48,641 nt of DNA from Desulfotomaculum copahuensis (GTDB lineage Bacteria > Bacillota > Desulfotomaculia > Desulfotomaculales > Desulfovirgulaceae), in contig NZ_LYVF01000188.1 of NCBI RefSeq assembly GCF_001655685.1, positions 1 to 48,641 of the forward strand, read 5' to 3'. The translations under genes were made by a program, and so were the position numbers. Positions 1 through 8,670 of the stretch are shown piece after piece; position 1 is the first letter of the stretch, and the number at the start of each line of letters is the position of its first letter. The notes beneath the pieces were generated by a model. The model ran no database searches and was not told where the DNA came from. It saw only the letters and a list, made by a program, of their open reading frames with translations.

Positions 1-1184
1 TCCGTTACCCGCCGCTGCAGGCGCGCCGCCGTGTCCGGGCCGGCGAAAAACTGTTTCAAGCGGCGGTAGAGATCTTCCGCCGTACCGTTGAATTTGAGAC
101 AGTTCTCCCCGTCCCGGAAAAAATCCGCCAGGCCGGGAATATCGCTCAGCAGCAGCGGAATGCCGATCCAGTTCAATTCGTGGGCGGCCAGGCAGAATGT
201 CTCCGCCCGCGACGGAATCACCGCCAGGTCGCAGGCCAGAGCCAGCGCGGGCAGTTCCGCCGGATCGATTTTTCCCGTAAACGTAAAATTTTCCCGGAAG
301 CAGTCCGGGATTAAACGCTCCAGCTGCGCCTGCGTCGATTCCCCGTTGGCGGCGGGCATGTCCGGCCCGGCCAATAAAAACCCGGCCTCCGGCTCGTCGC
401 GGGACAAATATTCCACCGCCGCCCGCACCAGCAGGTCCGCCCCCTTGATGTGCTGCAGTTTGCCGTAAAAAAGCACCCGCGGCGGGCGCGCCGGCTCACG
501 CCGGCGGGGATGCGCCCCGCCCGGACCGGGGCACTGGTAGCCGGGCGGCTGCACCAGGCACTGCTTCTCCAGGGCGTAATGATCCGCGTACCACCGGACG
601 GTCCCGGCGGAGGGGGCCAACCAGGAGTCGCAGCAGGCCAGGCAGAAGCGCTCCATATCGTACAGCTGCCGCCGGTCCGGCGTGAACAGCTCCTTCCCGT
701 CGGCGGCGTCACAGATCTCCGCGCTGCCGTGCAGGCGCACCCAGGCCGGAACGTCCGTCCGGCCGCGCTGCGGCCGCATTTTGAAATACACGTACCCCTG
801 CCCGAGGTAATCGGCGAACTCGATGCCGTCCACCCGCTCCCGGTCCAGGAGAAACTGCAGGCATAAATCGACCAGGTAGGCGCGCCAGTAATAATAAAAC
901 CGGAAATCGTCCGGCCCGGCCTCCGGCTCCCCGTAGGCGCGCATTTCCTCCCGCCGGGCGGTTAAAAGACCGTCCACGGTATGGACCGCCGCCCCCGGTA
1001 TGTTTGCCGCCGCGTAGGCCATAAAGGCCTCTTTCTGCCGCTCCGCCACATCCAGCAGCATCAGCGGTCTGACGCCCTGCCGGGCCAACTGCGCGGCATT
1101 TTCCCCGAGCAGGCGTCCGATGCCGCCGCCGGTGCCCGGCCAGATTTCATTGCTGACGAAACAAACGGTCAATGATTTATCCAT
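1..1184 (-). CDS. GT4-family glycosyltransferase (3' end outside window)
   Basis: Continuous reading frame from ATG at 1184 to the left edge (394 codons, no stop), so the gene is cut by the window. The N-terminus begins MDKSLTVCFVSNEIWPGTGG, a Rossmann-like glycogen-synthase (GT-B) start with a glycine-rich loop. Farther on, VLFYGKLQHIKGADLL marks the start of the second Rossmann domain, and SRAETFCLAAHE gives the E-x7-E motif of GT4 enzymes that contacts the nucleotide-sugar donor. The family transfers sugars from nucleotide donors to glycans or lipids in the cytoplasm. Substrate cannot be told. No good ribosome binding site is visible before the ATG. It lies downstream of the protease gene on the same strand, suggesting a surface-glycan role by context only. 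Confidence 0.85.
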   Translation of the reverse strand, partial: MDKSLTVCFVSNEIWPGTGGGIGRLLGENAAQLARQGVRPLMLLDVAERQKEAFMAYAAANIPGAAVHTVDGLLTARREEMRAYGEPEAGPDDFRFYYYWRAYLVDLCLQFLLDRERVDGIEFADYLGQGYVYFKMRPQRGRTDVPAWVRLHGSAEICDAADGKELFTPDRRQLYDMERFCLACCDSWLAPSAGTVRWYADHYALEKQCLVQPPGYQCPGPGGAHPRRREPARPPRVLFYGKLQHIKGADLLVRAAVEYLSRDEPEAGFLLAGPDMPAANGESTQAQLERLIPDCFRENFTFTGKIDPAELPALALACDLAVIPSRAETFCLAAHELNWIGIPLLLSDIPGLADFFRDGENCLKFNGTAEDLYRRLKQFFAGPDTAARLQRRVT

Positions 1185-1272
1185 GCTAACAGAAATACTA
1201 CACCGGCGGCAAAATACCTGCCGTAAAACCCGCCCGGGGCGAAAAGAAAAAAGAGGTGGGATTGGAAATGGC

Positions 1273-3759
1273 TCACTGCACATTAACTGCAGCGGTGTCA
1301 AACACGGAAAACCGGGCTGTATTCGGCGCGTAGTGATCCTTGGCGTAAACCACCAGGTGGTAGACGCCGGGCGATCCGGCGGTAAAGTGGAAGCTGTTTG
1401 CGGACGAATAATCGCTGCCGTGCCACGACCCGTCCGGCGACTGATACCAGAACTGGTATTCCGCTCCGGTCAGGCCGGCTGCCAGGGCGGTCAAATCAAC
1501 TGTGCCGCCGGTAACGGCGCCGGCCGGCGCGTTCAGACGCACACTGCTGGCCACGTTCAAAACAAACGACTGCCGGTAAGCGCTTGTCCAGCGGCCCGCC
1601 GCAAAATCGTTTTGATCCAGGGCGTAGACCACCACCACATAACTGCCCGGCTGCAGGCTGTCCAGCGCAAAAGTATTGCGGGTGGAATAATCCTGCGCCG
1701 CCCGCCAGCCGGTGGCGTCATGCACCCAGAACTGGTACTCCGGGACTCCGCCCGGATCGGCGGCCGCGGCTGTGAACACGGCCCTGCCGCCGGCCGGCTG
1801 GCTGCCGTTGGGACCGGTCACCGCCAGTGCGCTGACCGCCGGCCGGCTGCTGAAGAAAGTAATCGTCACCGGAGCGCTCTGCACCGGTGCGCCGCCGGAT
1901 CCGTCCCCGGATCTGGCGCAGGCCAAAACCGTATAGGTTCCGGGAATGCTTTCAGTAAAGGTGAAACCGCCGCTTCCACTGTAGTCCCCGCTGCTCGACC
2001 AGGACTGGTCCAGCGGGTTTTGAATCCAGAATTGGTATTGCGGATTGGTTATTCCGCCGGCGGTGGCCGTAACAGCGACATTGTCGCCGGTAGCGGCCCG
2101 CAGGGAATCCGCCGTTATTGAAACCGTAGGAGCGGCCGAAAAACCGGTCAGCGCCGTAATCAAGTCAAAAACCCGCGGCACCCCCCAACCGGTGACCATG
2201 TTGTAGCCGCTGCCGCACTGATACGGGCCGTTGGAGCCCTCAGTCACCGGCCGGACGGCCCGGCTGCCGGCGGCGCCCAGGCCGTACAACGCCTGATTGA
2301 CGGCGCCCAGGGGCGGCCTGTGCTGCCGTGCCTGCGCCTGATCCACCAGCACGATGGCGGCGGCCACTTCCGGCGCAGCCGCGCTGGTCCCGCCGTCGGA
2401 GGTGCCGTTGTCGTAGTTCCAGCCGCCGTTGTAGTACAGGGCGTAGCCGGTTTCCGGAGCGGCGTCAAAGGCGATGTCCGGGGACATGCGGTAACCGGAG
2501 GCGGGCAAGAACGCCCCCTGCTGCCAGGCCGGCGCCGGAATCAGCCAGCTCGGACCGCCGCCGCTGCCCGTCCAGCCGGTTTCCCCGGCCAGCGAGCCGT
2601 CCGCCGCGTTCAGCTGCAGCTGTGTGCCGCCCACCGCGGTAAAGTAGGGATCTTCAGCGGGAAAAACGGGATGATCCCCTCCGTCGTCACCGGAGGCGCC
2701 CACAAAAGTGATCCCTTCGGCCGCGCCGGCCTGCAGGATTGCGTCCATTGAGACGTAAAAATCTTCGGTCAGCTGCCCGTCGTCCGAACCCCAGCTCAGG
2801 CTGACCACCTGCGCCCGGTGATCATTGACCAGTTGACTGAAGGCGTCAATCATATCCCGGGCCGTAGCCGAGGCGGGCGCCTCATAAACCAGCAGCCGGC
2901 AGCCGGGGGCGCTGGAGAGCAGGTTTTCCACATCCATGGTCGTTTCCACCGACGAGTTGTCGTTAAAGTCGACCGCACCCGAGCCGCCGTCCACCGGCAC
3001 CACCTCAGTCCCGCCGCCGGACGGCAGATCCAGACCGCCGGTGAACTTGTCCACATCCGACTGGTTGAAGGAAGCAAACGTAACCACCGCCGCCGTCACC
3101 CCGGCGCCGTTCAGACCGGCGGCATAGGCCTGATCAAAGCCGTAAATTTTATGTATTTCCGCCGGAATGTAGGGGGGCGTGTACGGCTGCCGGCCGAGCA
3201 GGGGGCGAATGGCCGGCTTTTTTATTTTTATCGAACGCCGCAGCGAGTGAAAGGCCTGGAAGTTGTTCAGGCCGAACACGCCGGCCACGCCGGCGGACAG
3301 ATCCGGCGGCAGCGTCACCGGCCGGTCGTTGGCGAAAAACTCCTCTCCCTGGTACACATAGCGGAACAACTGCACGTGCAGCGCCTTTGCCACCGCCGCC
3401 GCCGTGCCGCCGGCGCTTATGGTCAGTCCGCCGGCGCCGGGGTTGACAGCCAAACCGCACTGCATCAGGTAATCAATCAGCGGCTGTTCCGCCGCCGCCG
3501 CAGGGGTCCGGAACCGCGAAGCGGCCTGTTCCCGCACCGGCGGGTCAAATTTTTCCTGCGGGCGTAGCACCACGGTCAAGGACAGCATGCGGTCCGGATC
3601 AAGCGGGCCCACCTGCCGGCAGCCCGGATCGCCGAGCAGCGGCAGCACACTGCCGGCCAACGGAACACCGCCGTCCGCGCCGGCCGCAAAGGCCGGCACC
3701 GCTCCGGCAAGCAAAAAAAGGCAGAGCAAAAGACTGATCAAGCGCTGGAAATTCAACAC
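1273..3759 (-). CDS. Secreted S53 (sedolisin/pro-kumamolisin) peptidase with three C-terminal triple-tyrosine repeats
   Basis: 828 residues with a signal peptide (about 1-26, ending AFAAG). A pro-kumamolisin activation domain spans about 45-170 and the peptidase about 195-540. The sedolisin triad is present: E272 and D276 in ETTMD, S459 in GGTSAAAPE, and the oxyanion Asp D358 in ASGDDGG. The end of the catalytic domain carries GWGVPRVFDL. Family members are calcium-dependent serine-carboxyl proteases, usually active in acid. Three C-terminal repeats (about 546-640, 640-736, 738-828) each hold YQFW, a DYS and a VVYAxD motif; the last two closely match the N-terminal repeats of the surface protein at 8671-11241. 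Start is GTG (3759) or the next codon TTG (3756), behind GGGGAGGG. It follows the copper-amine-oxidase-N gene by about 20 bp, so cotranscription is likely. Confidence 0.92.
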   Translation of the reverse strand: MLNFQRLISLLLCLFLLAGAVPAFAAGADGGVPLAGSVLPLLGDPGCRQVGPLDPDRMLSLTVVLRPQEKFDPPVREQAASRFRTPAAAAEQPLIDYLMQCGLAVNPGAGGLTISAGGTAAAVAKALHVQLFRYVYQGEEFFANDRPVTLPPDLSAGVAGVFGLNNFQAFHSLRRSIKIKKPAIRPLLGRQPYTPPYIPAEIHKIYGFDQAYAAGLNGAGVTAAVVTFASFNQSDVDKFTGGLDLPSGGGTEVVPVDGGSGAVDFNDNSSVETTMDVENLLSSAPGCRLLVYEAPASATARDMIDAFSQLVNDHRAQVVSLSWGSDDGQLTEDFYVSMDAILQAGAAEGITFVGASGDDGGDHPVFPAEDPYFTAVGGTQLQLNAADGSLAGETGWTGSGGGPSWLIPAPAWQQGAFLPASGYRMSPDIAFDAAPETGYALYYNGGWNYDNGTSDGGTSAAAPEVAAAIVLVDQAQARQHRPPLGAVNQALYGLGAAGSRAVRPVTEGSNGPYQCGSGYNMVTGWGVPRVFDLITALTGFSAAPTVSITADSLRAATGDNVAVTATAGGITNPQYQFWIQNPLDQSWSSSGDYSGSGGFTFTESIPGTYTVLACARSGDGSGGAPVQSAPVTITFFSSRPAVSALAVTGPNGSQPAGGRAVFTAAAADPGGVPEYQFWVHDATGWRAAQDYSTRNTFALDSLQPGSYVVVVYALDQNDFAAGRWTSAYRQSFVLNVASSVRLNAPAGAVTGGTVDLTALAAGLTGAEYQFWYQSPDGSWHGSDYSSANSFHFTAGSPGVYHLVVYAKDHYAPNTARFSVFDTAAVNVQ

Positions 3760-3779
3760 TTTCCCTCCCCGAATTCAAT

Positions 3780-4277
3780 TTATTCGATCACCGCCGCCTG
3801 CGCCGTGGCATCCCAGCGCACCTGAAAACCCAGTGCCTCAGCCAGTGGCCGCACCGGCGCCATCAGACGCCCGTTTTGCAGCACGGCCGGCGCGTCCAGC
3901 ATGATTTTCCGCACACTGATGTACTGAGCGGCAATTCCCCTGCCCGGGGCGTCGGTCAGCTCGATCCGGTCGGCGCCCGCCCGGAGCACCGCCGTATAGC
4001 GGCGTGAACCCCGCTCCAGGATCATTGTCGCGCTCTGCGTTTTATCCTCCCAGCTCACACCGGCCCCCAGCGCCGCGGCCAGATCACGAACAGCCGCATA
4101 AAGGTGCCCGTTTTCAAGCACCGGCGCCATCTGCAGCCGGTAAGCCTGTCCGTCAACGGTACCGGTGTTTTTGCCGGCCGCAATCACCGCCTTTGCCGGC
4201 CCGGCAAAAGCAGGAGCGGCAAAAACAAAGGGCAGGCAAAACAAAAGGACGGAAGACAGCACGATTTTTCTGAACAA
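3780..4277 (-). CDS. Secreted copper-amine-oxidase N-terminal-domain (stalk) protein
   Basis: 165 residues. Signal peptide about 1-25 (cleavage near AFAGPAKA), followed by two tandem copper-amine-oxidase-N1 type beta units: APVLENGHLYAAVRDLAAAL with VSWEDKTQSATM, then APAVLQNGRLMAPVRPLAEA with VRWDATAQAAVIE. The domain is common in Clostridia wall and secreted proteins, where it acts as a structural or wall-associated module and not as an oxidase. Start is TTG at 4277, chosen because GGAGG lies 8 nt upstream. The gene precedes the S53 protease by about 20 bp on the same strand. A TATAAT hexamer on the minus strand near 4346-4351 may be part of the promoter, but no convincing -35 was found. 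Confidence 0.85.
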   Translation of the reverse strand: MFRKIVLSSVLLFCLPFVFAAPAFAGPAKAVIAAGKNTGTVDGQAYRLQMAPVLENGHLYAAVRDLAAALGAGVSWEDKTQSATMILERGSRRYTAVLRAGADRIELTDAPGRGIAAQYISVRKIMLDAPAVLQNGRLMAPVRPLAEALGFQVRWDATAQAAVIE

Positions 4278-4390
4278 AAATCAAACCTCCTTTACAATAG
4301 TATCGAAATTTTTCCAGCCGGCTTAAATCAGCAGCTTACATGCCATTATACTATACCGGCCGGCAACAGCGCTGCAGTTATCTTATGGTA

Positions 4391-4424
4391 AAAGAAACGG
4401 CCCCTGAATTTAACATCAGGGACC
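4391..4424 (-). terminator. Rho-independent terminator after TPR lipoprotein gene
   Basis: On the minus strand GGTCCCTGA (4424-4416) pairs with TCAGGGGCC (4407-4399) through nine base pairs including one U-G wobble, with an 8-nt loop, followed by GTTTCTTTT. It lies about 30 bp after the stop of the gene at 4455-4997 and separates it from the copper-amine-oxidase-N/protease unit. Confidence 0.8.
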
Positions 4425-4454
4425 GCCGGCGGCGAATATTTTTATCATACCGCT

Positions 4455-4997
4455 CTACTTGGCAAACTGCCTGGCCATAGTGAGCAGATCCTTGTTCTGC
4501 GGGTTGTTCTGCAAGCCTTCCCGCACGGTGGCCAGGGCGGCCTTTTTATCATTCAGATAAGTGGCCTGCATCGAGGCCAGATTTACATAACTGACAATGT
4601 TGTGCGGGGCCAGCTTGAGCGCCTGCTGGTATTCCGCCGCCGCCTGCTTGTAGTTTTTCATATCCCGGTAGACATTGCCCAGGTTGTTCAGATAGGTGGC
4701 GTTTTTCGGGTCCAGCTTGATCGCCCGCTCGTAATACTGCGCGGCCTCGGACAGCTTTTTGGCGTTGTACAGGCCCAGGGCGGCCTGGAACTGCGCCGCG
4801 GCGCTGTCCTTGTGGGCATCGGCCTGCTGCACGAATTTACCGGCGTTCTTGGCCAAATCGGCGCCCGCATTGGCCGCCGGCGCGGCTGCCTGTCCGGACG
4901 GCGGGGACGGCGCCTGCTTGCTGCCGCACCCGGCGGCCAGCACGGCCAGCAGCAACAGGACAGCAATCGCAATCAGCGGCTTGTAAGACCTCTTCAT
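4455..4997 (-). CDS. TPR-repeat lipoprotein
   Basis: 180 residues. The N-terminus has two basic residues, a hydrophobic stretch and a lipobox LAAGC (Cys at about 24), so it is predicted to be lipidated and held on the outer face of the membrane. After an Ala/Pro linker come tetratricopeptide repeats from about residue 65 to 165: AQFQAALGLYNAKKLSEAAQ, YYERAIKLDPKNATYLNNLG, then YKQAAAEYQQALKLAPHN. TPRs bind partner proteins; no enzymatic domain is present. ATG start behind AGGAGTTAAAGG. It is a single-gene unit closed by a terminator and is divergent from the gtr cassette. Partner is unknown; neighbouring surface-protein genes make an envelope role reasonable. Confidence 0.85.
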   Translation of the reverse strand: MKRSYKPLIAIAVLLLLAVLAAGCGSKQAPSPPSGQAAAPAANAGADLAKNAGKFVQQADAHKDSAAAQFQAALGLYNAKKLSEAAQYYERAIKLDPKNATYLNNLGNVYRDMKNYKQAAAEYQQALKLAPHNIVSYVNLASMQATYLNDKKAALATVREGLQNNPQNKDLLTMARQFAK

Positions 4998-5351
4998 CCT
5001 TTAACTCCTACCTCCATGTTTTACTGTATTTAACTCCATATTATGAACCGCCGGACCGGGCCTGTCAACCCGGATCAACGCCGGAACAGCCCCGCCAGGC
5101 GGCGTGATCGTGTCTTACTGCCCGGCAGATTTAAAGATTTCCGGGCTTTTAACTTAAAACGCCCGCAGTCACGGCTAATTTACTCTGTAATAAAACCGGC
5201 AAGGCCAAAAGAAAGCGCCAATATGGTAAACAATTACCTCCCTGGCATATGATCCGGGAAATTTGCGTCACCGGCAGGATTGCAGGTAAACCCGTCGAAT
5301 TTTGAAATATCTTATTATAACTCCAAAAGCCGGCAGGTGTTGGTACTCGAA
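4998..5351. other. Divergent intergenic region between TPR lipoprotein and gtr cassette
   Basis: About 350 bp that must hold the start signals for two divergent units. It is AT-richer than the genes, particularly around 5140-5200. I could not find a well-spaced -35/-10 pair and saw no recognised riboswitch. Short open frames here have no supporting ribosome binding sites. Confidence 0.5.
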
Positions 5352-7019
5352 ATGCGCAAACGGAAAAAAAGAAGCCCGGTTGGTCAATCTTCCGCGCCGG
5401 ACGGTTTTTCGGCGATTAACAAGATCAAACCGCCCCATCTGATTGCTTTGCTTTGGGTTTTAAGCACGGGCATTGCAGGCTGGAAGTACTTCCCCATGCT
5501 GGATGACTGGTATTGGTTGGTCAAACCGAATATCGTACCGAACCGCTGGTCTGTTGTTATGGACAACTACACCACCCGGCCGTTGGGTGATCTGCTGAAT
5601 ATAGGCCTCTTCTCCAGATTTTGGCCGCATCTCGATCTGCTTTCCCTGCTGATTTCCTTCATCGTGCTGGCGGCCGCCGCTGTTTTTTATCAAATTGCGC
5701 GCCGGGAGTTCCATCTGCCGGTGTGGGGCTTTGTGATCTGCCTGCTCTGGTGGCCGGCGTCTGTGGAAGGACAGCAGTGGCTGGGGGCGGCCACCTTTAT
5801 AGCGCCGGGAATGCTCTTCCTCGCCCTGGGTCTGCATTTCATCGCCGCCTACCGGGATGGTGCTGATGATGCACGCCGGCGGCTTTACTGGCTGAGCGGG
5901 TTTATCTGCACCACGGCCGCATTTCTCTCCTATGAGCAGTTCTGGTTCTGCGGGCTGGCCGCCGTTGTTGCTCTTGCCTTGCGCGGCAAAGACCGCCGCT
6001 GGCAGGGGGCCGCGGCTGGTGTTCTCGCTCTCGCTGTGACCGCATTGTGGTATTTGAGCATGAGTCCGGGCGCCGCCGCTGCACTTGCCGCCCGGAAGCC
6101 GCCGGACAGCATATCTGCGGTATTATTTAACTTAAACGCAGTTACCAGGCAGTTGTCGGAAATCTGGGGACCGGTGACCAGAAGCGCTTTTGCCAGGCCG
6201 CCGCTGATCGTGCGCTCGGATTTTGATCTGGCGCTGCTTGTTTTATTGATCACAGCTTTTGCCGTATGGCTGATGGCCGGGGAATATAAACAAAGCAATG
6301 TTCAAAAGATTAATCCTCAAAAGATTGTGTATCTTTTTGCCGCCGGAGCCGCCTGGCTCGTACTGTCATATACCCCCTGGCTGATTACCAGTTATGATTA
6401 CATCAGCCTGCGTTCCGTATATGTCGCCACACCCGGGATCGGGCTGGTTGTTGAAGGGGTGATCTGCCTGGTTGCCTGCCTGGTTAACCGGCTGATTGGA
6501 AACACCTCGCTTAAAAATTTATTAAGGACGGCTTCAATGGCCGCTCTTTCATTTTTCTTTTGCTACCTGGTTTTGATACACGTTTCGGAGGTCCGCTCCT
6601 ATCTCATCGCCGGCTGTTTCGATACGCAGGTCGGTCAGGAAATTACAGCCGCCCTGGGAAAATGGGGACTGACAAAAGAGCCGGTGGCAATTCGCACCGA
6701 CAAATATGGTTACTTACCGTGGGACTTTTACTACCATGAACATATCATATCCAGCTGGGCCTCCGACTGGGCCGGCACCGACGCCCTTTACGCCTTGTCA
6801 AACGGCCGTCTGCATAATCCGATTGAAATAATACGTTCGGATCAAGAAGCTGAAAAACTGGCCGCGAACAAGAAAGATAAAAGAGCCTGGGTTATTCTCA
6901 CCGGCCGCGGCGAGGGGACCGGGATCAGAAAGACTTTCCATCTGGCGCCGTGCCTGGTGATCCGCTACCGGGCCGCCTGGCCGGTATTGGAGGTCGAAGA
7001 CGCCCAAACATACAATTGA
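5352..7019 (+). CDS. Multi-pass membrane protein, likely GT-C-like glycosyltransferase of a Gtr cassette
   Basis: 555 residues from ATG 5352; the frame can extend to TTG 5280, but the ATG has a weak AGGTG about 12 nt upstream while the TTG has none. A basic N-terminus (MRKRKKR) is followed by about ten hydrophobic membrane segments. Just after the first one, in FPMLDDWYWL, a paired acidic motif sits at the outer membrane face, as in GT-C enzymes that use polyprenyl-phosphate sugars. A soluble C-terminal part (about 460-555) follows the last segment. It comes directly before GtrB- and GtrA-type genes, matching the position of the serotype-specific Gtr transferase in phage/Shigella gtr cassettes. 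I do not recognise a precise family; GT-C assignment is inference from topology, the DD motif and neighbours. Confidence 0.72.
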   Translation: MRKRKKRSPVGQSSAPDGFSAINKIKPPHLIALLWVLSTGIAGWKYFPMLDDWYWLVKPNIVPNRWSVVMDNYTTRPLGDLLNIGLFSRFWPHLDLLSLLISFIVLAAAAVFYQIARREFHLPVWGFVICLLWWPASVEGQQWLGAATFIAPGMLFLALGLHFIAAYRDGADDARRRLYWLSGFICTTAAFLSYEQFWFCGLAAVVALALRGKDRRWQGAAAGVLALAVTALWYLSMSPGAAAALAARKPPDSISAVLFNLNAVTRQLSEIWGPVTRSAFARPPLIVRSDFDLALLVLLITAFAVWLMAGEYKQSNVQKINPQKIVYLFAAGAAWLVLSYTPWLITSYDYISLRSVYVATPGIGLVVEGVICLVACLVNRLIGNTSLKNLLRTASMAALSFFFCYLVLIHVSEVRSYLIAGCFDTQVGQEITAALGKWGLTKEPVAIRTDKYGYLPWDFYYHEHIISSWASDWAGTDALYALSNGRLHNPIEIIRSDQEAEKLAANKKDKRAWVILTGRGEGTGIRKTFHLAPCLVIRYRAAWPVLEVEDAQTYN

Positions 7020-7037
7020 GGCCGGTGGAGGTTCGCC

Positions 7038-8024
7038 ATGTATCACTTAATATCCGTGGTTTGTCCCATGTATAATGAAATGGATAATATTACTGCCTTT
7101 TACGAGCGCACGGTCAAGGTACTGACGGATACCGGACAGCCCTTCGAATTAATATGCATCAACGACGGCAGCTGCGACCGGACACTTGACAGACTGATCG
7201 CCCTCAATCAACGGGATAACCGCGTCAAAGTAATTGATCTGTCCCGAAATTACGGCAAGGAAATTGCCATGAGCGCCGGTATAGACTACTCCCGGGGAGA
7301 GGCGGTGATCCTGATCGACGCGGACCTGCAGCACCCGCCGGAAATGATCCCGGCGCTTGTAGAAAAGTGGCGTGAGGGATATGACGTGGTCTACGCCACC
7401 AGATCCGGACAAAACGGCGAGCCGTGGCTGAAAAGATGGACTTCGCACATATTCTACAAGGTTATAAACAAGCTGACCTCTTTTGATGTTCCCGGGGACA
7501 CCGGGGATTTCCGCCTGCTGGACAGGAAAGTGGTGGATGCGCTGAGGCAGTTGCATGAACAGCATCGCTTTATGAAGGGATTATTCAGTTGGGTTGGTTT
7601 CCGGCAGACCGGGGTGACTTACAACCAGGAACCGCGGCATGCCGGAAAAAGCAAATGGAATTACTGGCAGTTGTGCAATCTGGCCATTGAAGGGATTACC
7701 TCGTTCAGTTACACCCCCTTGCGGTTTGCCACCTTTTTCGGGTTGGTTGTCGCTTTTCTATCCATTGTTTATGGAATTTATCTCATCATAGACACTTTGC
7801 TTCACGGCAACCCGGTGCCCGGTTACCCGTCACTGATGGTGATGATTTTGTTCCTGGGCGGCGTGCAGCTCTTTACAATCGGCATTATCGGTGAATACAT
7901 CGGCCGCACTTATATTGAAACCAAAAAAAGGCCGCTTTACTTTGTGCGCAGTACCCGCGGCTTTGATACCGCCGCGCCGGTGGAAATGAAATGCGGCAGC
8001 GGCCGTTCGGAGGACGCACAATGA
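7038..8024 (+). CDS. gtrB: GtrB-type polyprenyl-phosphate glycosyltransferase (GT2, DPM1-like)
   Basis: 328 residues, the usual size of GtrB/YfdH/ArnC-like enzymes that move a sugar from a nucleotide donor to undecaprenyl phosphate on the cytoplasmic face. The GT2 domain starts with SVVCPMYNEMDN and has NDGS (42-45) and the catalytic, metal-binding DAD at 94-96 in IDADLQHPPE. Two C-terminal membrane helices (about 230-260 and 270-295) and the IGEYIGRTYIETKKRP signature after them are typical. ATG start behind GGAGGTT, 18 bp after the preceding gene. The stop overlaps an 11-codon mini-ORF that runs into the gtrA start, which may couple translation. Confidence 0.93.
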   Translation: MYHLISVVCPMYNEMDNITAFYERTVKVLTDTGQPFELICINDGSCDRTLDRLIALNQRDNRVKVIDLSRNYGKEIAMSAGIDYSRGEAVILIDADLQHPPEMIPALVEKWREGYDVVYATRSGQNGEPWLKRWTSHIFYKVINKLTSFDVPGDTGDFRLLDRKVVDALRQLHEQHRFMKGLFSWVGFRQTGVTYNQEPRHAGKSKWNYWQLCNLAIEGITSFSYTPLRFATFFGLVVAFLSIVYGIYLIIDTLLHGNPVPGYPSLMVMILFLGGVQLFTIGIIGEYIGRTYIETKKRPLYFVRSTRGFDTAAPVEMKCGSGRSEDAQ

Positions 8025-8045
8025 AAACGGCAGGGAAAGCATTAT

Positions 8046-8567
8046 ATGGGTATTAATTTTTTCAGACGCCGCTTCCAGATAGTAAAACAGCTCCTTACAT
8101 TCGGGCTTGCCGGCCTGTTTTCCACCGCCGGACAAATCGGCACCCTCGTCCTGCTGGTGGAGCTTTGCGCATGGCGCCCGCTGCCCGCCTCAATGCTCGG
8201 TTTTGTTGTTTCCCTCCTGATATCCTATTCCCTGAACTACCGTTTTACCTTCAATATGCGCGGCAGCGCCCATACCGCTTATTTTCCCAGGTACGCCGCG
8301 GTCTGTCTGGCCGGCCTGGCGTTAAATTCGGGCATAATGTACATAACTGTCCAGCTATTGCACTGGTGGTATGTTGCCGGGCAGCTTTGCACGATCACCA
8401 TCGTGCCGCTTTCAAATTTTATCTTGAACAAATATTGGACCTTCAAGGTGTCGGGCGTCTCTCAAATTCCGGCACTCAAGTTGGCGGAGCAGTTACAGCC
8501 TGCTGCCGGTCCGGGGAATGCCGGCGAAAATACCGCCAGCCACAGTTTAAGCCACGGGAATGATTGA
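8046..8567 (+). CDS. gtrA: GtrA-family membrane protein (putative polyprenyl-linked glucose flippase)
   Basis: 173 residues with four predicted membrane helices. The family signature is clear: KQLLTFGLAGLFSTAG near the N-terminus, LLISYSLNYRFTF after helix two and SNFILNKYWTF near the end. GtrA proteins are thought to flip undecaprenyl-phosphate-linked sugars to the outer face. Third gene of the cassette, 21 bp after gtrB. ATG 8046 has only a weak AGGGAAA upstream. The cassette as a whole (outer-face transferase, lipid-sugar synthase, flippase) probably decorates an envelope polymer or surface protein; the acceptor is unknown. Confidence 0.92.
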   Translation: MGINFFRRRFQIVKQLLTFGLAGLFSTAGQIGTLVLLVELCAWRPLPASMLGFVVSLLISYSLNYRFTFNMRGSAHTAYFPRYAAVCLAGLALNSGIMYITVQLLHWWYVAGQLCTITIVPLSNFILNKYWTFKVSGVSQIPALKLAEQLQPAAGPGNAGENTASHSLSHGND

Positions 8568-8619
8568 CGATGCATTGAAAATTCCCAGTGCTTGGCGGAA
8601 TAAATGATTCGTCGAAATT

Positions 8620-8657
8620 AAGAAAGACCCAAAGGGATTTCCCTTTAGGCCTTTCTT
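8620..8657. terminator. Bidirectional terminator between convergent gtrA and surface-protein gene
   Basis: A long inverted repeat: AAGAAAG...AAAGGG pairs with CCCTTT...CTTTCTT around a 3-nt loop with two internal mismatches. The stem flanks are A-rich on one side and T-rich on the other, so both strands end in a T-rich tail. It sits between two convergent genes (stops at 8567 and 8671). Confidence 0.85.
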
Positions 8658-8670
8658 ATTTAAAAATTAG

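Noticed and set aside
5043-5252. 69-codon plus-strand frame in the divergent region
   Set aside because: No ribosome site, unusual composition, and it covers the expected promoter area.
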